Assembly (NCBI GenBank): GCA_003220495.1
Contig: QHSP01000053.1
Coordinates: forward strand, 1 to 49,214
Direction: 5' to 3'
Length of the DNA: 49,214 nt
Source: Candidatus Rokuibacteriota bacterium
GTDB lineage: Bacteria; Methylomirabilota; Methylomirabilia; Rokubacteriales; CSP1-6
Below, piece by piece: positions 8,154 to 15,257 of this stretch. A model generated the notes under the pieces. The model did no database searches and was not told the DNA's origin. It saw only the letters and a program-made list of their open reading frames with translations. A program made the position numbers and the translations under genes. Each line of letters starts with the position of its first letter. The first letter of the stretch is position 1.

Positions 8154-9029
8154 GTGCGTGCCAAGCAAACCAGATCCGGCGGCGAGGGTCTTGAACGATC
8201 GTGCGGAGACGCGATCGGGGGCTGGATCTCCAGCGCGAAGCCGGCCGAGGGCGTCGAGCTGTTTCGGGCGTGGTTCGCCGGCCCGGCGTACGCGAAGCAC
8301 CGCCACGATACCTATGCGATCGGCCTGACCGACTGCGGGGTTCAGGTCTTCGACTATCGGGGCGCGGCGCGGGCCAGCCTCCCTGGCGAGGTGGTCGTGC
8401 TCTATCCGGACGAGGTTCACGACGGGCGCGCCGGCACCGCCGAAGGGTTCGGATATCGGATCGTCTACGTCGAGCCCTTCCAGCTCGCTGAAGCGCTGCG
8501 GACGATCCGCGGACGCCCCTATCCGCTGCCGTTCGTGGGTGATCCCGTGTCGATGAGCACGGGGTTGGCTCGAGCCATTGCCGCCGCCTTTCAGCTCCCG
8601 TTCGAGCCGCTGGCGGCCGATGGCCTCGTCGTCGATCTGGCCGAGGGCCTGCTCGCCGCGGAGCGTGGAGGCCAGCCAGCCGGAGCCTCGCAACGGGTGG
8701 ACGCGAACGCCATCGAACGCGCTCGCCGGTTTCTCGACGCCGAGAGAACCCGGGTCGTGTATTCGGCCGAGCTGGAGTCGGTCACGGGATTGACCCGCTA
8801 CGATCTGGCCCGTCAGTTCAGGCTGATGTTCGGCACGAGCCCGTACCGGTATCTGCTCATGCGCCGCCTCGACCTCGCACGGGGGCTGATCCACCAGCAG
8901 CGGCCCTTGGTCGAGGTCGCGTGCGACGCGGGTTTCGCCGATCAGGCGCACTTCACACGCGTCTTCAAATCGGCCTTCGGGCTGACCCCGGCTCGCTACC
9001 GTGCGCTCCGAGTCGGCCAGAGGGTATGA
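8154..9029 (+). CDS. AraC-family transcriptional regulator
   Basis: About 291 residues. The N-terminal half is an AraC-type cupin sensor (KHRHDTYAIGLTDCGVQ, then GEVVVLYPDEVHDG, as in AraC_binding domains). The C-terminal 100 residues are a two-helix-turn-helix AraC domain, with YDLARQFRLMFGTSPYRYL and the signature DAGFADQAHFTRVFKSAFG. GTG at 8154 is the only start before the sensor domain, but it lacks a strong ribosome-binding site. It lies divergent to the LysE exporter, a common regulator/exporter arrangement, and its stop overlaps the GrdC start (ATGATG). It may therefore be transcribed with GrdC/GrdA and control the locus. Confidence 0.85.
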   Translation: MRAKQTRSGGEGLERSCGDAIGGWISSAKPAEGVELFRAWFAGPAYAKHRHDTYAIGLTDCGVQVFDYRGAARASLPGEVVVLYPDEVHDGRAGTAEGFGYRIVYVEPFQLAEALRTIRGRPYPLPFVGDPVSMSTGLARAIAAAFQLPFEPLAADGLVVDLAEGLLAAERGGQPAGASQRVDANAIERARRFLDAERTRVVYSAELESVTGLTRYDLARQFRLMFGTSPYRYLLMRRLDLARGLIHQQRPLVEVACDAGFADQAHFTRVFKSAFGLTPARYRALRVGQRV

Positions 9030-10513
9030 TGCCACGCGTGGCTCGTGCGACCTCTGACATGCCCGTCATCCGCGCGGTCTCCCTCGTGCTGGCGCACGTC
9101 CCGAGCCTCGTCCGTCTCGGCTCGAAGCCGCTCCGCGTGCTGCGCGAGATCGAGAAACCGATCGAGTACCTGCAGCCCCACCTGCGCGACTGGGAGGCCG
9201 CGCGCACCTACGCGCCCAACCAGGTGTTCATCGGCAACCTCGGCGTGGACGAGCTCGCGGCGTGGCCGACCCCCTGGCACCGCAATCCGATCGCGGAGGC
9301 GGGGCGCTTCGGTCCCGACGGCGAGATCATGCCCGAGGACGAGTTCTTCGGTCTGCTCGCCGCCTGCGACGGCTTCGATCTGCTCGCCCTCGACCGTGAC
9401 CTCGCCGACCGCGCGCGGCGTGCGCTCGATGCGCATCCGGTCGTGGGTCGCGAGTCCGGCCGTCCAGCCATCCGCGCCGGGGTCACGGCCGGCGTGCTCG
9501 ACGCGCGCATCGCGAAGCACCGAGCGCTGCCGATCGTCGGCACGGACGGCCGGCTCCTCGGCGCCATGCTGCCCGGCCACGACGAGGACGACACCCTCAC
9601 CGGCCAGGTCCTGCTGGAAAACCTCGCGTGCAAGGCCACGGCCGCCCTGGCCCTGCGCCATCTGCTCGCGCGACCCGGCGCGATCGCCTCGGCCGACGTC
9701 CGGTATGTCATGAACTGCGGCGAGGAGGCCGTCGGCGATCGCTATCAGCGGGGCGGCGGCAACGTCGCCAAGGCGGTCGCGGAATGGGCGGGCTGCGCGC
9801 GCGCGACGGGCAGCGACATCAAGGCGTTCTGCTGCGGGCCGATGCACGCGCTGATGCTCGCCGGCGCCCTTGTCCGCGGCGGCCTGCACGACGACGTGGT
9901 CGTGGTGGCGGGCGGCTCGCTCGCGAAGCTCGGGATGAAGTTCCAGGGCCACGTCAAGCACGCGATGCCGATCGTCGAGGACGTCCTCGCCGGCTTCGCC
10001 GTGCACGTCTCGCGCGACGACGGCGTCTCGCCAATCTTGAGAACCGACGCGATCGGTCGCCACGAGGTCGCCTCGGGCTCGGCGCCGCTCGCGGTCGTGA
10101 AGGCGCTCTACAGCGAGCCGCTCGGGCGCGTGGGGCTGACCTTGCTCGACGTGGACCGGTTCGCGCTCGAGCTGCACAACCCCGAGGCGACCGAGCCCGC
10201 GGGGAGCGGCAACGTCCCGCTCAACAACTACCGGACCCTGGCGAGTCTCGCCGTCGTCGAGAAGCTGATCGCGCGCGAGAACATCGACGACTTCGTTCGC
10301 ACCCGCGGCATGCCGGGCTTCTCGCCGACCCAGGGGCACATCGCCTCGGCGATCCCGTACCTCGGCCACGCGCGGCGCGGGCTCACCGAGGGGCGCCTCA
10401 CGCGCACGATGTTCGCGGGCAAGGGTAGTCTGTTCCTTGGACGAATGACGCAGCTGCCGGACGGGCTCTCGCTCGTCCTGGAGCGCAATGGAGCGAACGC
10501 CGGCGCGGCGTGA
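9026..10513 (+). CDS. grdC: glycine/sarcosine/betaine reductase component C subunit beta (GrdC)
   Basis: A 495-residue GrdC-family protein, the thiolase/KAS-III-like beta subunit of protein C. With GrdD it converts the acyl product on the reductase to acyl phosphate in clostridia. Hallmarks are the start MPVIRAVSLVLAHVPSLVR, NCGEEAVGDRYQRGGGN (from residue 230), ATGSDIKAFC, VVVAGGSLAKLGMKFQGH, a long PAGSGNVPLNNYRTL stretch, GMPGFSPTQGHI and GKGSLFLGRMTQLPDG. Length fits (about 500). ATG 9026 or 9029 is chosen because GAGGG precedes it; Met at 9059 is where the family alignment really begins. No GrdD gene lies nearby, so acyl-phosphate release would need another enzyme. GrdA follows after 112 bases. 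Confidence 0.92.
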   Translation: MMPRVARATSDMPVIRAVSLVLAHVPSLVRLGSKPLRVLREIEKPIEYLQPHLRDWEAARTYAPNQVFIGNLGVDELAAWPTPWHRNPIAEAGRFGPDGEIMPEDEFFGLLAACDGFDLLALDRDLADRARRALDAHPVVGRESGRPAIRAGVTAGVLDARIAKHRALPIVGTDGRLLGAMLPGHDEDDTLTGQVLLENLACKATAALALRHLLARPGAIASADVRYVMNCGEEAVGDRYQRGGGNVAKAVAEWAGCARATGSDIKAFCCGPMHALMLAGALVRGGLHDDVVVVAGGSLAKLGMKFQGHVKHAMPIVEDVLAGFAVHVSRDDGVSPILRTDAIGRHEVASGSAPLAVVKALYSEPLGRVGLTLLDVDRFALELHNPEATEPAGSGNVPLNNYRTLASLAVVEKLIARENIDDFVRTRGMPGFSPTQGHIASAIPYLGHARRGLTEGRLTRTMFAGKGSLFLGRMTQLPDGLSLVLERNGANAGAA

Positions 10514-10584
10514 GCTGCGGCACTGGAAGCGTGGTCGAGGAGCGCCACGGCTACGCCGGGGCGCTTCCGAGGGTGGAGGGGTAT

Positions 10585-10607
10585 GGGGGACCCGCGGCGG
10601 GTCCTCC
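10585..10607. promoter_or_regulatory. hairpin upstream of grdA
   Basis: GGGGGACCC and GGGTCCTCC flank a GCGGC loop, giving a 9-bp stem with one G-T pair. The inner GGACCCGCGGCGGGTCC (10588-10604) is a near-perfect palindrome. It sits between grdC and grdA, 18 bases before the grdA ATG, without a T-tract. It could be a processing or stability element, or an attenuator setting GrdA level relative to GrdC. Confidence 0.5.
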
Positions 10608-10625
10608 ATTAGAAAGGACAGTCAC

Positions 10626-11093
10626 ATGATGGATCTCCGAGGGAAGAAGGTCATCGCGCTCGGCGAGCGCGACGGCGTGCCGGGGCCCGCGGTCGCGGAG
10701 TGCGCCAGCCGCGCGGGCGCCGACGTGGTGCTGACCCTGACCGCCTGCTACGTCTGAACGGCGGCCGGCGCCATGGGCCTGGAGGATCAAGCGGCGGTGA
10801 AGCGAGTCGCGGACGAGCACGGCAGCGGGGTGGTGGTCCTTCTCGGGACTCCCGATGCCGAGAGCACGCAGACGCTCGCCCAGACCGTCGTCGCCGGCGA
10901 TCCTTCCTACGCGGGCCCGTTGGCCGGAGTCCCGTTGGGGCTCCCCGTGTTTCATGTGTTCGAGCCGGAAGTGCGCGACCAGGTGCCGGCGGACGTGTAC
11001 GAGGCCCAGGTCGCGCTGATGGAAATGAGCCTGGACCGTGACGCGATCCTCGCGGGCCTGCGCGAAGCGCGGCGCGCTGCAACCACTATTTGA
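10626..11093 (+). CDS. grdA: glycine reductase selenoprotein A (in-frame UGA = Sec44)
   Basis: A 155-residue GrdA, the small selenoprotein shared by glycine, sarcosine and betaine reductases. Its selenol takes the carboxymethyl group from protein B and passes it to protein C. The sequence reads KKVIALGERDGVPGPA, TACYV, UGA (10755-10757), TAAGAMGLEDQ, then DPSYAGPLAGVPLGLPV and an acidic C-terminus. Sec falls at residue 44, as in clostridial GrdA, in an intact CxxU (Cys41-Sec44) redox motif. Length equals the family norm. AAAGGA (10613-10618) precedes ATG 10626. Callers would report a 43-residue fragment and a separate piece. No strong hairpin follows the UGA: only a 4-bp GGCC stem (10763-10766 with 10776-10779), so its SECIS is unclear. 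Confidence 0.95.
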
Positions 11094-11106
11094 TGGAGGC
11101 CACACG

Positions 11107-11769
11107 ATGACCGACCGAATCGCGCTGTCGATCCTGCTGGCGCTAATGCTGGTGTCGTGCGTCGGCCAGGTCGCGCACGCTCAACAGGCCGACATGACGT
11201 TCTTCATCACGAGCGCCGGCTCCGGAAAGGGTGGAGACCTCGGCGGCCTGGCGGGCGCGGACAAGCAATGCCTGATGCTCGCGCAGGCCGCGGGCGCCGG
11301 CGGCAAGACCTGGCACGCATACCTGAGCAGCCAGGGCCCCGGCGCCGTCAACGCGCGCGATCGCATCGGCAGCGGCCCCTGGCAGAACGCGAAGGGCGCC
11401 GTCATCGCCAAGAACCTGGCCGAGCTCCACGGCACGAACAACATCACCAAGCAGACGGCGTTGACGGAGAAGGGCGACACGGTGAACGGCCGCGGCGACA
11501 CGCCGAACATGCACGACATCCTGACGGGCTCCCAGCCCGACGGCACCGCGTTCGGGGCCGGCGAGGACCGCACCTGCGGCAACTGGACGAAGAGCGGCCA
11601 GGGGGCGGCGATGGTCGGCCATCACGATCGGCAGGGACTGCGCGACGACGACGCCTCGAAATCCTGGAACTCGTCGCATCCCTCGCGCGGGCCCGACGGC
11701 GGATGCAGCCAGAACGACCTGAAGAGCACGGGGGGCAACGGCTTCTTCTACTGCTTCGCGACCAAATAA
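11107..11769 (+). CDS. secreted lectin-like (DUF1554-type) protein
   Basis: A 220-residue exported protein. Residues 1-25 are a signal peptide; an LVSC sequence inside it could alternatively act as a lipobox. The mature part starts with MTFFITSAGSGKGGDLGGL, contains ADKQCLMLAQAAG and KTWHAYLS, and ends GGCSQNDLKSTGGNGFFYC. This pattern resembles the DUF1554/collagen-XVIII-endostatin-like C-type lectin fold of secreted bacterial proteins, with paired Cys residues. GGAGG lies 8 bases before the ATG, and the gene begins 13 bases after grdA, so it may be on the same transcript. A role in the Grd process is not evident; an extracellular binding function is more likely. Confidence 0.75.
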   Translation: MTDRIALSILLALMLVSCVGQVAHAQQADMTFFITSAGSGKGGDLGGLAGADKQCLMLAQAAGAGGKTWHAYLSSQGPGAVNARDRIGSGPWQNAKGAVIAKNLAELHGTNNITKQTALTEKGDTVNGRGDTPNMHDILTGSQPDGTAFGAGEDRTCGNWTKSGQGAAMVGHHDRQGLRDDDASKSWNSSHPSRGPDGGCSQNDLKSTGGNGFFYCFATK

Positions 11770-11781
11770 CCCGGCGCGAGT

Positions 11782-12429
11782 GTGCGGCCGAGAACACTCG
11801 TCACCGTCGGGTGCTTGCTCACGTTCCCAGCCGTCGTCGCGCCACAGCCGCCGCTCGTCACCTGGAAGGGCTGCTCCGATCTGGGCTGCACGGGGCAGGT
11901 CAAGATGCGGGTGACGAGGGCGGTCCGCGAGGACGCGGCCGGCACCTACAACTTCTCGGTCTTCTCGAACAACGAAGTCTATTTCGAGGATCTCTCCAGC
12001 TCGCGCACGCGAAAGATCCTGCACCTCACCCAGCCCGATTCCACGTTTCTGTTCTTCGGTGTCCGAGACGCCCAGGAGGCCGACGCGTTTCGCGCCAAGT
12101 ACCAGACGCGGGTCGCGCACGTCATGATTCTCGTGCTGACCTTGATGGCCAAGGGCTTTCCGGAGGGTGCGAGCGCGATCCCCACGACATGGGACTCGCG
12201 CAAGGTGGAGAGGGACCGCGCGCAATTCGACGTGTCGGCCAGGCGGGTCACCAGCGACTCGTTCGTGTTTCGTATCCAGGGGCCGGACCACCTCGTCGAA
12301 GGCGACTGGATCATGGCGAAGCCTTCGCCGTGGCCGGATAGCCAGTCGATGGCCGGATGGACGGCCAGCAACGGCGTGACCATTCCGGTGATGACCCTCG
12401 GCGAGCTGCGACAGCTCCGACGCCGGTGA
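11782..12429 (+). CDS. exported hypothetical protein
   Basis: A 215-residue protein starting at GTG, 12 bases after the lectin-like gene. The first 20 or so residues are a moderately hydrophobic signal sequence (VTVGCLLTFPAVVA). The rest has mixed polar composition with no motif I recognise; two Cys (about 31 and 36, CSDLGC) could pair. GC-rich codon ends and the operon-like spacing support it as a real gene. It converges on the HprK-like gene with 15 bases between stops. Confidence 0.6.
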   Translation: MRPRTLVTVGCLLTFPAVVAPQPPLVTWKGCSDLGCTGQVKMRVTRAVREDAAGTYNFSVFSNNEVYFEDLSSSRTRKILHLTQPDSTFLFFGVRDAQEADAFRAKYQTRVAHVMILVLTLMAKGFPEGASAIPTTWDSRKVERDRAQFDVSARRVTSDSFVFRIQGPDHLVEGDWIMAKPSPWPDSQSMAGWTASNGVTIPVMTLGELRQLRRR

Positions 12430-12444
12430 CGGCGCCGTAACGGC

Positions 12445-13278
12445 TTACGTCTGGTCCCTCGGGATGCCCTTCAGCGTCGTGGTCAGCAGACTCGAAGCGG
12501 CGGGGAGGTCGGGCGTCGTGACGAGCTCGAAGCAGGCGGCGCCGGTCGTGATCCGGATCGCCGCGTCGAGGCCGTCACCTCGATGCGCCAGCTGGTTGAG
12601 CGAGTTCGCATAGAGGCGAGCCGCCGCCTCGGCGGCGCGGATCGGGCGCGCCGATGGCGCCGAGGCCGCAGGGTTACGCCGCAAGAAGAAGATCGCGGTC
12701 AACCGCGTCGGGCCCGCGCCGACACCGCCCGGGAGATCCTCGGCGGCGACGTGCCAGCCCCGCGAGGAGCGCAAGGTCGCGGCGGGAATCGGATAGAAGG
12801 ACCTCGGTGGAGTCGTTTTCATCATGAGTGCGCGGGTAAAAGGGTGCACGTCCAGGAGGTCGAGATCGATCGGTCCCAGCTCATCGCTCAGATAACGGTA
12901 GCCCTGATGCGAGAGCGCCCAGCACAGAGTCGATTTCCCGCCGCCCGATTCCGTCACCAGCATGAACGCGCTGTCCGAGAGCGTCAGGACCGCCGCGTGC
13001 ACGAAAAAGAGCTCGGGCCGAAGCTTCTGCACTTCGATCGCGAAATCCTCGTCGAACCGCGCCAGAAAGGTGCCATCGTCCGGAGCCGCCCGACGCTCGC
13101 GGCCGTCGCGCTCGATGAAGAAGCCGCCCGCGTCTCGGCCGACGGTGTAGTGCAGGTCGATCGCCGCGCGTTCGGCCTGCATGTGGCCATACGTCGCGGT
13201 CACCAGCGCCCTCGTCGCGGGCTCTTCGCAGTCGATACGAATCGTACGGCCGACGGTCCTCAGGGTGACGGTGTGCAC
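12445..13278 (-). CDS. HprK-related kinase-like protein
   Basis: About 277 residues from the GTG at 13278; a TTG at 13329, overlapping the PqqD gene, is the alternative. The P-loop TESGGGKSTLCWAL (about 110-123) and the following YLSDELGPI are those of the HprK/PCK-like kinase fold, as in HPr(Ser) kinase and its many small paralogues in peptide-modification and surface-polysaccharide clusters. A conserved His-containing FFVHAAVL precedes the P-loop. It lacks the N-terminal HprK domain, so it is probably not a carbon-catabolite HPr kinase. It follows the PqqD-like gene on the same strand, and the pair diverges from a nucleotidyltransferase, a recurrent trio. The substrate is unknown. Confidence 0.8.
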   Translation of the reverse strand: MHTVTLRTVGRTIRIDCEEPATRALVTATYGHMQAERAAIDLHYTVGRDAGGFFIERDGRERRAAPDDGTFLARFDEDFAIEVQKLRPELFFVHAAVLTLSDSAFMLVTESGGGKSTLCWALSHQGYRYLSDELGPIDLDLLDVHPFTRALMMKTTPPRSFYPIPAATLRSSRGWHVAAEDLPGGVGAGPTRLTAIFFLRRNPAASAPSARPIRAAEAAARLYANSLNQLAHRGDGLDAAIRITTGAACFELVTTPDLPAASSLLTTTLKGIPRDQT

Positions 13279-13300
13279 GCGACGAATCCGGAACGCGTTA

Positions 13301-13573
13301 CTATTTGCGGGAGCTTTCGAGGAGACCAAGCCGCGTGAATTGCTGAAGCGCGGCGGTGACCGATGTCGCCGCGGTGTCGGGATCGACCTCGAAGGCCTCG
13401 ACGAGCTGCTCGGCGATGTCTCGCGGTGTCGACCGGCCGTCGCACCGTTCCCAGATGAAGCTGGCGGTCTGATTGAGCTGATGCACCTGGTCTGCCTTGC
13501 GGTCGAGGACCACCACTTCGTCTTCGACGAGGCGGGCGTTGAGGTCGGTTCGGCGTCTGGGAATGTTCGTCAT
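13301..13573 (-). CDS. PqqD-family peptide-binding chaperone-like protein
   Basis: A 90-residue small protein of the PqqD/RRE fold, which in RiPP pathways holds the leader of the substrate peptide for modifying enzymes. Visible are LVEDEVVVLDRKADQVHQLN, SFIWERCDG and the helical C-terminus with DIAEQLVEAFEVD. This wing-helix pattern with xxLNxTAxxIWxxCDG is characteristic. ATG at 13573 is used; an ATG five codons upstream is possible. It precedes the HprK-like gene by about 20 bases and is divergent to the nucleotidyltransferase with 63 bases between. Free-standing PqqD proteins next to HprK-like and nucleotidyltransferase genes suggest an uncharacterised peptide or surface-modification pathway. 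Confidence 0.85.
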   Translation of the reverse strand: MTNIPRRRTDLNARLVEDEVVVLDRKADQVHQLNQTASFIWERCDGRSTPRDIAEQLVEAFEVDPDTAATSVTAALQQFTRLGLLESSRK

Positions 13574-13636
13574 CCATCCATGATCCATTGGTTGGTGTCT
13601 CGCCGTCAACTTGGATATCGTTGAAGAAGGCCCGAC

Positions 13637-14878
13637 ATGCCTTCCCTCGTCCATTTCCTGCACGCGGCCAGCCAAGACCGCAAGGACCTCGCCCTGGAGG
13701 ACTTTTCGGAACGTCAGATCCGGTGGGTGATCGAGGCGGGCCTGGGTCCATTGCTCCTCCGACACGTCGCCGACGGCCCCAGGACACGGACCGCCCCGAC
13801 GTGGCCGCTCCTCAAGGGAGCGGACCTGACCGCGCGCCTGACGACCGCCGAGCGCCTGGACGCCATGGAGGAGATTCTTCGAGCGTGCGACGGGCGGATC
13901 CGGCCTCCGACTCTGCTCAAGGGGATTTCCGTTGGTGGACAGTTCTATCCGGAGCCTCATCTGAGGCCAATGAGCGATATCGATTTCCTCGTCGCGACGC
14001 GCGATCTGGCGCCGGTGGAGGCGGCCCTCTTCGACCTCGGATACCGCCAGGAGTCGACGCACCCCCGGGAATTCTACGAGACGCATCACCACACGACTCC
14101 GTTCCGTCATCCTCGCACCGGCGTGTGGGTCGAGGTTCATCGCGGGCTCTGCGCGAGATCGAGCCCGGTGGGCTCGGACGCGCCGTTCGGTGCGCAGCGT
14201 GTGCTTGCCGAGCAGAGCGCCTCGGAGTTTCGAGGGCACGCCGTCTACCGTCTGAGCGAGGAGCTGCAGATCGTGTATCTCGCGGCCCATTGGGCGTACG
14301 ACTTCCGGCTGGCGGGCGGCCTCGTGGCCATGCTCGACACGATCCACCTGCTGAAGAACGCCCGACCGATCCGCTGGGAGCGACTCCTGGAGCTGCTCGA
14401 GGGGACGGTCGCCGCAACCGCCGTGTATCTCGTGCTCGCCTACCTCGATCGGCACGAGCTACTCGATCTCCCCTCAGGACTGATCGGCGAGATCGCTCAC
14501 CGACAACGAGCGCTGGGCCGCCCGAGTCTCTGGCTGCTTCACGGCATCATCGACCGGTACGTGACCAACGGACGCGACCTCGGGCTGCTCATGAGCGAGC
14601 GCAACCTTCCGATCATCTGGGAGAGCCTGTTGCGGCCCTGTCCTGGATTCCGGAAGCCCCTGCTCGCTGGCTGGAAGTTGTTGCCGTCGCGCTCCTGGCT
14701 CATGCGATCGGTGCCGAGCCCCGCTCCACGGAGCTCGGCGCCTGACGCGGCGCGACGCGGCTCAGAATCGAGCGCTAGCGGCGGTCGTGATGATGATGGC
14801 GATTCGAGTGCTCGCGCTGACCGGACCGTCCCGAACCGTTCTGGGCGAAGGCTGCGGCAGCAGGCAGACTCAAAATAA
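13637..14878 (+). CDS. nucleotidyltransferase family protein (NTP_transf_5-like)
   Basis: A 413-residue protein resembling the 'uncharacterised nucleotidyltransferase' family. The core is LLKGISVGGQFYPEPHLRPM followed by SDIDFLV (about 93-119), the DxD metal site of a polymerase-beta-like fold, then ETHHHTTPFRHPRTGVWVEVH (about 150-171). Helical segments fill the rest. The last 45 or so residues are low-complexity, Ser/Arg/Asp-rich, and run antisense through the Tat-peptide gene (14775-14945); they look like read-through and not a folded domain. It diverges from the PqqD/HprK pair and probably shares their pathway, perhaps transferring a nucleotide or sugar-nucleotide unit. The actual reaction is unknown. 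Confidence 0.8.
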   Translation: MPSLVHFLHAASQDRKDLALEDFSERQIRWVIEAGLGPLLLRHVADGPRTRTAPTWPLLKGADLTARLTTAERLDAMEEILRACDGRIRPPTLLKGISVGGQFYPEPHLRPMSDIDFLVATRDLAPVEAALFDLGYRQESTHPREFYETHHHTTPFRHPRTGVWVEVHRGLCARSSPVGSDAPFGAQRVLAEQSASEFRGHAVYRLSEELQIVYLAAHWAYDFRLAGGLVAMLDTIHLLKNARPIRWERLLELLEGTVAATAVYLVLAYLDRHELLDLPSGLIGEIAHRQRALGRPSLWLLHGIIDRYVTNGRDLGLLMSERNLPIIWESLLRPCPGFRKPLLAGWKLLPSRSWLMRSVPSPAPRSSAPDAARRGSESSASGGRDDDGDSSARADRTVPNRSGRRLRQQADSK

Positions 14879-14945
14879 TGGGCGCCGCGAACGCGGCCTT
14901 CTTGATGACCTCTCGTCTCGTTACCGACTGATCTTTCTTGGTCAC
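14775..14945 (-). CDS. 56-residue Tat-leader peptide with His-rich tail
   Basis: A small gene starting at GTG (14943-14945), 7 bases after a GGGGGG run that can act as Shine-Dalgarno. Residues 1-34 form a textbook twin-arginine leader: SVTRREVIKKAAF (RR with Lys two residues after a hydrophobic pair), a hydrophobic core APIILSLPAAAAFA, and an AxA cleavage site. The predicted mature peptide is only 22 residues, QNGSGRSGQRE followed by HSNRHHHHDRR. It lies at the end of the nucleotidyltransferase gene on the opposite strand, close to PqqD and HprK-like genes, so it could be the substrate peptide of that set. A metal-binding or modified exported peptide is possible. Nothing recognised is longer or better conserved in this stretch. 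Confidence 0.65.
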   Translation of the reverse strand: MTKKDQSVTRREVIKKAAFAAPIILSLPAAAAFAQNGSGRSGQREHSNRHHHHDRR

Positions 14946-15183
14946 GCTCAATCCCCCCGTTTCCAGATTCAGAGTGTTCGACCGAGACCCCAGGCGCTCG
15001 AGCGCAAGACTCCTGCCAAGGCCCCGAGCCGGGCACTTCGGGTGTTTTCGCCGATTAGAGGGCCGTCTCCAGCGGATTCCTCTCATGCGATTTGCGGACA
15101 CGGAACTTCGTTTGCACAGTTGTGGGTAACCAGCCCCACACTTCCATCAATCGAAACACCCGCGCGTTCGAACCACCCGCGCG

Positions 15184-15213
15184 TTGCGCGGCCCCGACGC
15201 TCGCGTTATAACG
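15184..15213 (+). promoter_or_regulatory. candidate promoter of the solute-binding protein
   Basis: TTGCGC (15184-15189) and TATAAC (15208-15213) are separated by 18 bases, 45 bases before the ATG at 15258. The -10 lies in a perfect palindrome CGTTATAACG (15205-15214). The 12-base sequence CACCCGCGCGTT occurs twice just upstream (15157-15168 and 15174-15185), a possible operator. Apart from this, the interval 14946-15257 shows no gene. Confidence 0.4.
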
Positions 15214-15257
15214 AGACGCGCAGCATCGCCATACACCTCACGCTTGAGAGGGCCACG

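Noticed and set aside
15161-15190. tRNA-like T-loop GTTCGAACC
   Set aside because: No acceptor, D or anticodon arm can be drawn around it; it comes from short repeated CG-rich sequence.
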